64,000 nt of DNA, taken from Bacteroidota bacterium (GTDB lineage Bacteria > Bacteroidota > Bacteroidia > AKYH767-A > OLB10). This document shows, in pieces, positions 56,976-64,000 of this stretch; position 1 is the stretch's first letter; the number at the start of each line of letters is the position of its first letter. The notes beneath the pieces are model-generated. The model was not told the DNA's origin. It worked only from the letters and a program-made list of their open reading frames with translations, and made no database searches. Made by a program: the position numbers and the translations under genes. The stretch spans positions 1,922,001 to 1,986,000 of the forward strand of contig CP064983.1 in the NCBI GenBank assembly GCA_016699635.1. The letters run 5' to 3'.

Positions 56976-58670
56976 ACAAGACAGTAACAGTAAACATCGG
57001 AGGCATAGTTTTCCATATAGAAGAAAACGCCTATGACATGCTTGGCAGTTATCTGCAGGCTATCCGCAACCATTTTACCATCAGTGATGGACGCGATGAA
57101 ATTATTCAGGACATTGAAAGCCGTATAGCTGAAATATTCCAGCAAAACTTAGGCACAGCAAGGCAGGTTGTTACTGCTGATGATGTGAACCAGGCAATCG
57201 GCATTATGGGACGACCTGAAGATTTTGGTGCAACAGAAGAAGCATCAGCAAACAATGCATCAGCAAGCAGTGAACAAAACAATCAGTCCGATCATTTCTT
57301 CAGACGCAGGCTGTATCGCGATACTGACGATAAAGTTATTGCAGGTGTTTGTTCCGGCATTGGCCACCGTTTGGGCATTGACGCAGTGTGGATGCGCTTG
57401 CTCTTTATCATTAGTGTATTTTTTGCGGGAAGTGGAATTGGGGTTTACATCATTCTGGCAATAGTTATGCCCAAAGCCATTACACCAACTCAGAAACTCG
57501 AAATGCGTGGCGACCCTGTAAATATTTCAAGCATCAGACGCGAAACAGAATCGCGCGGTTCCACCAAACAACCTTCTGCAGTATCAGGAGTATTTGATAC
57601 TCTTGGCGATTTAATTAAGGGACTTTTCAAGTTTGTTGTTTATGCCATCATGCCATATTAGCATTTGCAGGACTTATGATGTTGATTGGAATTGGCTTGT
57701 TTATTTTGGCAATGCTTGGTGTTAGCGGACTCACTATTCCAATCTACATATCCGATCAGTTTCTGTCAAGCTCGCAACAGTGGTGGGTATCTTTATCAGT
57801 GTTGCTACTCATCGGTGTTCCGGCCATTTGGTTAATGACCTTGCTTATTAAATGGATTTTCAGAATAAAATACAACAACCGCTTTTTAAATGTTGCTGCA
57901 GGCATGTTGTTTATGGCAGGTATAGTTATTGCCTTCTTCACAGGATTAAATATTGCACGCGATTTTGCCTTCGATGGTAAGGTGCGTAATACTGTTGCGT
58001 TGATAACACCGCCTTCGCCAACTATGTATTTAAAGTTGATGGACGACCCTAAATATGATGAAGAAGATAACAGTAAATTTTTTCATCGCAGTGGTCGTAA
58101 CTATAGCATCACTACAGGAAGTAGCTTTGAGTTTAATTCAGACGATGTGCAGTTTACTGTTCAGAAATCGCCATCAGATAAGTTTGAATTGGTCAGAGTG
58201 TTTTCTGCAAACGGAACAACAGAGAATCTTGCCGTTGAAAGTGCACGAGGCATCATTTATAACTTCGAACAGAAAGATTCTTTACTCATGTTCAGCAATC
58301 ATTTTCCATTGCCAAAGGAACCAAGTTTCGTAATCAGCGTGTTGATTTGGTTTTGAAAGTTCCTGTTGGCAGCAGCATTTTTCTGGATGAAAGTATGGAA
58401 GAAATTATCAGAGATATTCCAAACGTAACCGACACCTGGCATGGCGATATGGGCGGACATACCTCGAAGATGACAGAGAATGGTTTGATATGTACTGATT
58501 TTGAATTTCAGAAAGGCGACAGCACCGATATTCATAATCCCGAAAATGTGGACATCAGTATTGATAACAATGGTGTGCGCATCAAGGGTAAGGAGGCAAA
58601 GAGTGGTGATAAAGATGTAAATATCAACATCGGAAAAGATGGTGTACATATTAAGTCAACCGATAAATAA
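56972..58670 (+). CDS. PspC-domain membrane protein (two frame breaks)
   Basis: About 565 aa joined. A cytoplasmic N-terminal part (TVNIGGIVFHIEENAYDML ... IQDIESRIAEIFQQNL) resembles the anti-sigma-like head of Bacteroidota PspC proteins. The PspC domain follows (DDKVIAGVCSGIGHRLGID and the helix LLFIISVFFAGSGIGVYIIL), then four more hydrophobic helices and a large C-terminal extracytoplasmic beta-rich domain. Breaks near 57653-57656 and in the A3 run at 58314-58316. The corrected joins read AIMPILAFAGLMML and PLPKGTKFRNQRVDLV. It belongs to the phage-shock/envelope-stress group and forms a two-gene operon with padR. Confidence 0.85.
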
Positions 58671-58771
58671 ATTCCTCTACAACGCTGTAACAATTCAGGA
58701 TAGTATTCGTCCTACACATAAAGGTTAATTCCTTTATCAATCAATATCAACTAAATTTTAAATCAAATATT

Positions 58772-59206
58772 ATGAAGCGAATTATGTTATTGGCAGGGCT
58801 ATGCCTTGCACTCACTGCGACAATGCGCGCACAGGTGGTTCAGAAAAATGAAATAAGCGATCAGGCACAACAACAGTTGCTGCAACTCAATGATGAAATG
58901 GCTACATCATTTCAGCATACAGATTTACTAAAGGTGAGCGAGTTCTTTGATGATGATGCCACCATCTACATGAATGGAAATAAGGTAACCGGCCGAAAGG
59001 CACTGTCTGATTTCTGGAATAAAATTACTGCCAGAAAAAAAATGGAAATTAATGTTGATGAAATGAATGGTACAGGCAAATTCATTTACGAAACCGGAAC
59101 GCTTACAATGAATACAGAAAATAATACCGTAACTAAAAACTTTGTAATGGTGTGGAAACGTTTGCCCAACTTCGATTATAAAATTGTTGTTGCCGGGTTT
59201 AACTAA
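58772..59206 (+). CDS. secreted NTF2-like (SnoaL/DUF4440-type) protein
   Basis: 144 aa with a signal peptide (LLAGLCLALTATMRAQ) and an NTF2-like fold pattern: LLKVSEFFDDDATIYMNGNK then VTGRKALSDFWNKI and MVWKRLPNFDYKIV. Members bind small molecules or act as hydrolases; no catalytic residues can be assigned here. It stands alone between the PspC gene and a terminator. Confidence 0.75.
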   Translation: MKRIMLLAGLCLALTATMRAQVVQKNEISDQAQQQLLQLNDEMATSFQHTDLLKVSEFFDDDATIYMNGNKVTGRKALSDFWNKITARKKMEINVDEMNGTGKFIYETGTLTMNTENNTVTKNFVMVWKRLPNFDYKIVVAGFN

Positions 59207-59247
59207 AAAAATTAGTTTGAGTAACTGATTATTTGTGTTTGTATAAC

Positions 59248-59276
59248 AGAGGTCTGTATTTTATTTGCAGACCTCT
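59248..59276 (+). terminator. terminator of the NTF2-like gene
   Basis: Nine-bp stem AGAGGTCTG / CAGACCTCT, 11-base loop, followed by TGTTGTTTT, 40 bases after the gene. Confidence 0.7.
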
Positions 59277-59456
59277 TGTTGTTTTAATCTTAGCTTGGAT
59301 AATATCAATTCTTGTGATTGTTAAACATTAACTTCATGGATGACGGGATTATGAAGTCTGATTATCACAAAAATGAAGATGTGCAAATTTTCATATCAAC
59401 ATCATGTTGGCAATTGAACATTTGACCCATCATTTCAAAACAAAAAAATAAATAAA

Positions 59457-59723
59457 ATGAAAAAAGTAATGATTGCCGCAGCTGCCCTTATAATAGGAGG
59501 CACTGCCTTTGCCAATGCGCAAACTAATGCAAAACCTGCAGCTACTACGACACATCAGGCTGCACCTGCCGCAACACATGAAACAGCGGCACAGAAAAAA
59601 GAAGTGAAAGAAGAGAAGATGGAGAAAAAAGAAGCTACACCTGCAAAGCACGAAACAAAAAAACCTGCTGCGCACAAGAGCCACGCTAAAAAAGTAGAGA
59701 AAAAAGAAGAAAGCGCTAAGTAA
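59457..59723 (+). CDS. small secreted Lys/Ala/Glu-rich protein
   Basis: 88 aa. A signal peptide (VMIAAAALIIGGTAFANAQ) is followed by a wholly low-complexity mature part of K, A, E, P, T and H (KEVKEEKMEKKEATPAKHE). It is highly charged, probably unfolded, and may coat or interact with the envelope or nucleic acid; no function can be assigned. A strong terminator follows directly. Confidence 0.7.
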   Translation: MKKVMIAAAALIIGGTAFANAQTNAKPAATTTHQAAPAATHETAAQKKEVKEEKMEKKEATPAKHETKKPAAHKSHAKKVEKKEESAK

Positions 59724-59739
59724 ATTGATTTTGAAACGT

Positions 59740-59779
59740 GAGGCTGTCTCAATTTTTTGAGGCAGCCTCTTTTTTTTTA
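59740..59779 (+). terminator. strong Rho-independent terminator
   Basis: A 13-bp stem GAGGCTGTCTCAA / TTGAGGCAGCCTC (one G-U pair, 4-base loop) followed by a run of nine or ten Ts. Confidence 0.88.
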
Positions 59780-59787
59780 ATATACAC

Positions 59788-59890
59788 CCCCGTACCCGCG
59801 AAGCTCCTGCTTCGTGGGATAAATGCATAAAAGCTGTGCTTTGCATTACATGGTGTTAAGTACCTAAAAGCTGTGCTTTGCATTACATGC
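59788..59890. repeat. REP-like unit on the left of the RAYT gene
   Basis: CGTACCCGCGAAGCTCCTGC then TTCGTGGG (59790-59818) is the reverse complement of the units on the right of the gene. It is followed by two direct copies of AAAAGCTGTGCTTTGCATTA (from about 59829 and 59866). The second copy provides the stop codon of the RAYT gene. The unit has the same two-hairpin plan as units A-C at 31-33.5 kb. Confidence 0.75.
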
Positions 59891-60413
59891 TCAACACTTT
59901 AACGGGGCTGTTCTCATTAGCGCTACTTAACCGCCACAAATGCGGTTCATCTACAAAACCGGCTTCCACCGGGTTGTTATGTATGTAATTTATTTTTTGA
60001 TCTATTATCCTGTTGCTATATAATTCAAATGCATGATTGTTATGTTGCCAAAACTGCCTGTATTGTTTATGGGGTGATATTTTACCATAATATTTAAATT
60101 CTTTAATTAGCCACTCACGTCTGCTTTCAAGCATATTTTCTTCTATGGCATCCATAAGTTTTTTTGACGAAAAGGCTTTCATATCACGTATCAGGTCATT
60201 CAATATTCCTTCTTTCCTTTTGGCAATAATGTGAACATGACTTGGCATTACACAATAACAATACAGTTGCAAGCCTTTGTCTTGTTGGCAGTAGATTAGA
60301 CTATTAATTAGTATATCCTGATAAACTCTTCTTGTAAATATATCTAACCAGCCCACAGTGGTAAAAGTTACAAAGTATAACCCTCCAGGAAATGTTTTAT
60401 ATGTTTCTGACAT
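59883..60413 (-). CDS. REP-associated tyrosine transposase (RAYT, Y1 family)
   Basis: 176 aa. The Y1/HUH nuclease core shows the metal-binding HxH in MPSHVHIIAK. The catalytic tyrosine is most likely in the following helix INYIHNNPVEAG, which is the hallmark of RAYT/IS200-like TnpA_REP proteins. FVTFTTVGWLDIF at the N-terminus also fits. Such enzymes nick REP hairpins as single strands and are usually single-copy and domesticated. The gene is flanked by REP-like repeats in inverted orientation (59788-59890 and 60461 onwards). Start ATG at 60413 (MSETYKTF) preferred; 60434 is possible. Confidence 0.88.
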   Translation of the reverse strand: MSETYKTFPGGLYFVTFTTVGWLDIFTRRVYQDILINSLIYCQQDKGLQLYCYCVMPSHVHIIAKRKEGILNDLIRDMKAFSSKKLMDAIEENMLESRREWLIKEFKYYGKISPHKQYRQFWQHNNHAFELYSNRIIDQKINYIHNNPVEAGFVDEPHLWRLSSANENSPVKVLSM

Positions 60414-60460
60414 TATATATTTATGTTTATACAAATGTTGTAATTTTATTTATAATGTTG

Positions 60461-60601
60461 TTCATTGGTGTTCAAAGCACAGCTTCTATACACAAAGCAC
60501 GAAGCAGGAGCTTCACGGGTACAGTTCATTGCTGTTCGAAGCACAGCTTCTAAACACAAAGTACGAAGCAGGGGCTTTGCGGGTACGGTGTTGTTCAATG
60601 C
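60461..60601. repeat. REP-like tandem array, part 1 (two units)
   Basis: Two units of about 65-70 bases: GTTCAAAGCACAGCTTC and GTTCGAAGCACAGCTTC, then CGAAGCAGGAGCTTCACGGG and GTACGAAGCAGGGGCTTTGC, then GGGTAC. Each has two hairpins (GAAGC-ACA-GCTTC and GAAGC-AGGA-GCTTC types). The array is interrupted by the IS3 element at 60602. Confidence 0.85.
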
Positions 60602-60642
60602 TGTCTTGTCCTGAAATAGGTTTACACTAAAAAGTGTAAAAC

Positions 60643-61089
60643 ATGGATAAAAAAATCATTCAAAAAGCGGGTAAGTATTTTACCGTAGAAGAAAAACACA
60701 AGATCATTCAGGAGTTAATTTCAGCCCAATGCACCAAAGTGGAAATTTGGGAAAAATACACAGGTGAAGTTGAAGAGCACGGACAGCTTCTTAGATGGAT
60801 GCGGCAGTTAGGGTATAACACCGGAATTAAAACAAGAAGACCTAACATTGTATCAAATTTATATTCGATGGCACAAAAGAGAATTAAGTCTGATAATCCC
60901 GATAGCTATCGGGAGGTTAAAGTAGGAGATGAATCTTTTGAAAACCTGCAATTAAAGAAGCGAATAGCTGAATTAGAAAAGCAATTAAAGGATGCAGAAT
61001 TAAAAGCAATTGCCTTTTCCACGATGGTAGATATTGCAGAAAAGGAGTTTAAAATTCCAATCAGAAAAAAGCTCAATACCAAACCATAG
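60643..61089 (+). CDS. IS3 OrfA (helix-turn-helix, leucine-zipper part)
   Basis: 148 aa. An N-terminal helix-turn-helix (FTVEEKHKIIQELISAQCTK) binds the inverted repeats. The C-terminal heptad region (LKKRIAELEKQLKDAELKAI) is the zipper used for multimerisation with OrfAB. The heptamer A-AAA-AAG at 61065-61071, in the right frame, would allow -1 frameshifting into orfB. The fused read is RKKAQYQTIEAMKNNFAH. Confidence 0.85.
   Translation: MDKKIIQKAGKYFTVEEKHKIIQELISAQCTKVEIWEKYTGEVEEHGQLLRWMRQLGYNTGIKTRRPNIVSNLYSMAQKRIKSDNPDSYREVKVGDESFENLQLKKRIAELEKQLKDAELKAIAFSTMVDIAEKEFKIPIRKKLNTKP
61065..61071 (+). promoter_or_regulatory. programmed -1 frameshift heptamer of the IS3 element
   Basis: A AAA AAG with the zero-frame phase AGA AAA AAG is the canonical IS3 slippery site. 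It sits 18 bases before the orfA stop. Unlike the other breaks in the window, this frame change is expected biologically. Confidence 0.7.
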
Positions 61090-61094
61090 AAGCA

Positions 61095-62017
61095 ATGAAA
61101 AACAACTTTGCACACATAGGATTAGCCAAGTTATGTGGATGGTTTGGTATCACCAGACAGGCTTATTATCAAAACAACTGGGAAGGAGTTTCAACTACCC
61201 TGGAAGAAGATTTGATAATACAAAGGGTAAAGGAAATTCGTAAAAACCATCGTAGAATGGGCACACGAAAACTGTATGAAATGCTGCAACCATTTATACT
61301 AGAACACCAAATAAAAATAGGTAGAGATGCCTTGTTTAACATGCTTTCAGCAAATCATTTATTGGTGAGAAAACGAAAGCGGAGAATACAAACAACTAAC
61401 TCTTTTCACTGGTTGCGGAAGTATCCAAATCTCATTCGTGAGTTTGTTCCTACAGCACCCAATCAGCTTTGGGTGAGTGATATTACCTATTGGAAGATAA
61501 GCACTGGAGAACATCTTTACATCAGTTTTATTACCGATGCTTACTCACATAAGATTGTTGGCTATCAGGTAGCCGAAACAATGGAGACTATTGAAAGTAT
61601 GCAAGCCTTGCAAATGGCTCTTTCTGCTTTGGGGCAAAGAGTCATTTGAATCTCATCCATCACAGCGACAGAGGCATTCAATATTGCAGCCATGCTTATG
61701 TAAAGCTATTGCAGGACTACAATATAAAAATAAGCATGACTGAAAATGGCGACCCTTTAGAAAATGCTGTAGCTGAAAGAATAAACGGAATTATTAAAGA
61801 AGAGTATTTAGAAACTTATGATGTTGATAACCTCAAAGATGCAAAGGGTTTACTAAAAGCTGTAGTGGATCTATATAACAACGAAAGACCTCACATGAGC
61901 ATCAGTAACTTTACACCAAACAGCATTCATCATTCAAAAAGTAAAATTAAAACAGAAAGATTATGGAAGAATTATTATCGAAAAATTCCTACTATTGTAA
62001 ACCCAATTCAGGACTAA
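61095..62017 (+). CDS. IS3 OrfB transposase (one frame break)
   Basis: DDE integrase-fold transposase of about 307 aa joined, usually made as the OrfAB fusion. HHRRMGTRKLYEML is the HTH_21-like region. The acidic triad is D in LWVSDITYW, D in NLIHHSDRGIQY and E in AVAERINGIIKEEY, with DLYNNERPHMS after it. The frame breaks in the G4 run at 61631-61634; G5 restores LGAKSHLNLIHHSD. As read the element could not transpose, but the break may be a sequencing indel. Confidence 0.85.
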
Positions 62018-62082
62018 AAATGAACTGTAAACTTATATCAGGATTAATTAATCAAACTGTAAACTTTTTTTAGGACGAGTCA

Positions 62083-62281
62083 TGCTGTTCGAAGCACAGC
62101 TTCTATACATAAGGCCCACGAAGCAGGGGCTTTGCGGGTACGGTGTTGTTCATTGCTGTTCGAAGCATAGCTTCTATACATAAGGCCCACGAAGCAGGAG
62201 CTTCGCGGGTACGGAGTTCATTGCTGTTCGAAGCACAGCTTCTATACATAAGGCCCACGAAGCAGGAGCTTCGCGGGTACA
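62083..62281. repeat. REP-like tandem array, part 2 (three units)
   Basis: Three units about 70 bases apart (hairpin CGAAGCACAGCTTC-type at 62090, 62161 and 62229). Each continues with CCCACGAAGCAGG(A/G)GCTT and GCGGGTACGG. Units 1 and 2 end GGTGTTGTTCATTGC and GGAGTTCATTGC. The uninterrupted copy GGTGTTGTTCATTGCTGTTC shows what the site looked like before the IS3 insertion. Confidence 0.85.
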
Positions 62282-62379
62282 GCCACTATGCCAAACTTTT
62301 CTTTAAAACTTTATATCACACAAAATCAGCCAATTAAAATTTTTGGCTATAAATTATTGAATGCCGATGAAATAAAAAA

Positions 62380-62410
62380 GTTGCTTAATTAAAATTTCAT
62401 ACTATATTTG
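62380..62410 (+). promoter_or_regulatory. Bacteroidota-type promoter
   Basis: -33 GTTG (62380-62383), a 19-base spacer and -7 TATATTTG (62403-62410) match the TTTG-N19-TAnnTTTG consensus with one mismatch. Transcription would start near 62417, about 60 bases before the small gene at 62478. Confidence 0.6.
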
Positions 62411-62477
62411 AAAACGAAAAGAAGTAAGAAGTCTTTTCTTAGAAGTAAACGCAACAGAATAACCAAAACCGAATTGC

Positions 62478-62873
62478 ATGAACATTCATGCTTCACAAAA
62501 CACTCCTTATTACAGCCGCAGCCCAAGGGCAATTGGCAGTGTAGCAGCATATATAAAGTTGTTGCTGAATGTGCCTTTGTTGTTTGCCGTAGTTTTTTTG
62601 GTAAGCCGCATGGCTTTTTCTTTTACACAAAACTTCCACAACAAAAAACGACCCAACCGCTTTGCCCTTATTAACGAAGTGCAGGCGCGTTTGCAAACAG
62701 TATCTTTTATAGAAATGGTGCAGCAGCAAACAAAAGGCAAAAACCTGCTTGCAACAAAAAGTATTAAAACGCACAGACAGCAAAACACAGCAGTAAAAAA
62801 ATATTTACTGCAAAGTGCATTTTATAATGGCGGCTATATTGACCCGCCAAAAATTGAAACGAAATTTTCATAA
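62478..62873 (+). CDS. small membrane protein of unknown function
   Basis: 131 aa with a predicted helix (IKLLLNVPLLFAVVFLVS) and a basic C-terminal part (MVQQQTKGKNLLATKSIK). Codon use is plausible and a promoter of good quality lies at the right distance, but no family is recognised. The gene sits between the REP array and a surface-protein gene and may be peculiar to this strain. Confidence 0.5.
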   Translation: MNIHASQNTPYYSRSPRAIGSVAAYIKLLLNVPLLFAVVFLVSRMAFSFTQNFHNKKRPNRFALINEVQARLQTVSFIEMVQQQTKGKNLLATKSIKTHRQQNTAVKKYLLQSAFYNGGYIDPPKIETKFS

Positions 62874-62918
62874 ATTTTTTTAATGTAAATAAAATATTAA
62901 CCAATTAAATTATAACAG

Positions 62919-64000
62919 ATGATAACTAAAAATCAAACAAAAAAACGAACGTCTTTAACAAGACTATTTCTTTGTCTGACAGCTTTAATTATGCTGTGGA
63001 CAACGGGCGCACAGGCGCAAACTACTGTTACCATTGGTAGCGGAACAGGCACAAGTACTTATTAGTACTTTATTACTTTTATGACTTTAGCTACACGCAA
63101 CAAATTATTTATGCCTCTGACATTACCTCAGGTGGCTGGGGTGGTGGATCTGGATTGATTACCAAAATTCGTTTCAAGCCTAAAAACAATGTTGCAAGCA
63201 CTGCAAATTGGAAAGACTGGGTGATTTATATGGGTAATACAACTAAAACTACCTTTACTTCTACTACTGATTGGATTATGCCTGGAAGCATGACAACGGT
63301 TTTCAATGCTTCAATTCCATCAAGTTTAACTGCAAATGTATGGATGGAACTGACTTTGAGTACTCCTTTTTTATGGGATGGAACAAGTAATTTAGTTGTT
63401 GCAGTTGATGAAAATGTTGATGCATATGGTAGCAGTCCTAATTGGGCAGGTTATGCGCCAGGAGCAAATAGGGGGATTTATTTTTACAGGGATAATGTAG
63501 ATGTTCTTCCTGCATCACCCCCTGCAGGTACGAGAAATGGAGCAGCAACAAATGTTGCACAAATGCAATTAGATATTACTTCTAGCGTACCTTGTGCCGG
63601 TACACCTACACCCGGCACAGCAAGTTCCTCTGTTAACCCTGTATGTCAGAATAATGCAACCAACCTTGTTCTAACTGGTTATTCTTCCGGACTTGGAATC
63701 ACATACCAATGGCAAACATCAACAACACCGGGTGGCCCTTATACAGATATTAGTGGTGCTACTACAACTACTTATTCTTATTCTCCTGCAACTGCAGGAA
63801 CAGAATATATAGTTTGTAAAGTAACCTGTACTAATAGCAGCATGGATGCATTGTCAAATGAAGTAACCTTAGGGGTAAATGCTTCACCAAGTGGCACGGC
63901 AACAGGTCCTGCAACGTTAGTTACCTATCAGAACGGTACTTTTTCTGTTACAGGTTATCCGGTTGGAACAACATTCCAATGGCAATCGTCTACGGCAAGC
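62919..64000 (+). CDS. large T9SS-type surface protein, 3' part beyond the window (one frame break)
   Basis: Start ATG at 62919, signal peptide (LFLCLTALIMLWTTGAQAQ). The first frame stops at 63065-63067; adding one base at 63063-63066 continues YDFSYTQQIIYASDI. It then runs open to the window edge. The first domain (about 200 aa: WDGTSNLVVAVDEN) resembles the N-terminal domain of Bacteroidota surface proteins. It is followed by Ig-like repeats (CQNNATNLVLTGYSSGLG, ITYQWQTSTTPGGPYTDISG). Such proteins normally end in a T9SS sorting domain and act as adhesins or enzymes on the cell surface. The end is not visible. Confidence 0.75.

Larger units (their letters stand above)
60602..62082 (+). mobile_element. 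IS3-family insertion sequence
   Basis: 1,481 bases. Imperfect terminal inverted repeats start TGTCTTGTCCTGAAATAGG (left) and TGACTCGTCCTAAAAAAAG (right, inverted), matching about 20 of 25 bases. A 3-bp target duplication TGC flanks it (60599-60601 and 62083-62085), the usual size for IS3. It carries orfA and orfB with an A6G slippery site. It interrupts a REP-like array. Confidence 0.88.

Noticed and set aside
60461..62281. CRISPR array
   Set aside because: The spaced repeats are not separated by unique spacers of constant size; the 'spacers' are themselves repeated and the units fold into REP hairpins.
62408..62674. 88-aa frame overlapping the small gene at 62478
   Set aside because: Its 5' end lies within the -7 box of the promoter and its composition is not protein-like; the 62478 frame fits the promoter better.

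Overview
The window is a low-GC chromosomal segment of a member of the Bacteroidota. The evidence is the absence of Shine-Dalgarno-like starts, TAnnTTTG-type -7 boxes, an RpoZ-like protein beside coaBC, a DUF4835 protein, T9SS C-terminal sorting domains, FtsL and FtsZ of Bacteroidota type, and low-complexity secreted proteins. Gene content fits an environmental Chitinophagales/Sphingobacteriales-like lineage, but I cannot place it more finely. No tRNA, rRNA or CRISPR array was seen.

Layout. 1-9 kb: the 3' part of a fused ABCG-type transporter, a B12-dependent ribonucleotide reductase (nrdJ), tryptophanase (tnaA) and a lemA-TPM-TPM operon. 9-15.3 kb: acylphosphatase, a Wzx-like flippase, dut, a Dpm1-type glycosyltransferase, a DEAD-box helicase followed by a cold-shock gene, and mannose-1-phosphate guanylyltransferase. 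15.4-29.6 kb: a secreted S8 protease with a T9SS signal, the bamD-rpoZ-coaBC-DUF4835 operon, several small secreted proteins, a YkgJ-type cysteine-cluster protein with a cysteine desulfurase, glmM and a 2-hydroxyacid dehydrogenase. 30-33.6 kb: an accessory patch holding a decayed copy of the recG 3' end, palindromic repeat units, two lipoprotein genes each coupled to the tail of a lost upstream gene, and an outer-membrane-like protein. 33.6-40.7 kb: recG, a second cold-shock gene, adenine deaminase, pterin dehydratase, murQ and an acyltransferase. 40.7-56.4 kb: a complete division and cell-wall (dcw) cluster, mraZ-rsmH-ftsL-ftsI-murE-mraY-murD-ftsW-murG-murC-ftsQ-ftsA-ftsZ. Its genes are spaced by overlaps, MraZ-type TGGGN boxes lie in front and a strong terminator lies behind. 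56.6-58.7 kb: a padR-pspC pair with a palindromic operator. 58.7-64 kb: small secreted proteins, a REP-associated Y1 transposase (RAYT), arrays of two-hairpin REP-like units, an IS3-family element inserted in one array, and the start of a large surface protein that runs off the right edge.

Two things stand out. First, about 27 single-base frame breaks split 19 otherwise well-conserved genes. They include ftsZ, ftsA, ftsW, murG, mraZ, rsmH and bamD. Most breaks sit in short homopolymers, and conserved motifs reappear when one base is added or removed. I read them as indel errors in the sequence, and I annotate each broken gene as one feature with the break position. Second, the repeats at 30.5-33.5 kb and 59.8-62.3 kb share one two-hairpin design ending in GGGTACGG, although they are 26 kb or more apart. 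A RAYT transposase sits inside the second group, so this looks like a REP/RAYT system that is reshaping accessory DNA, including gene ends.
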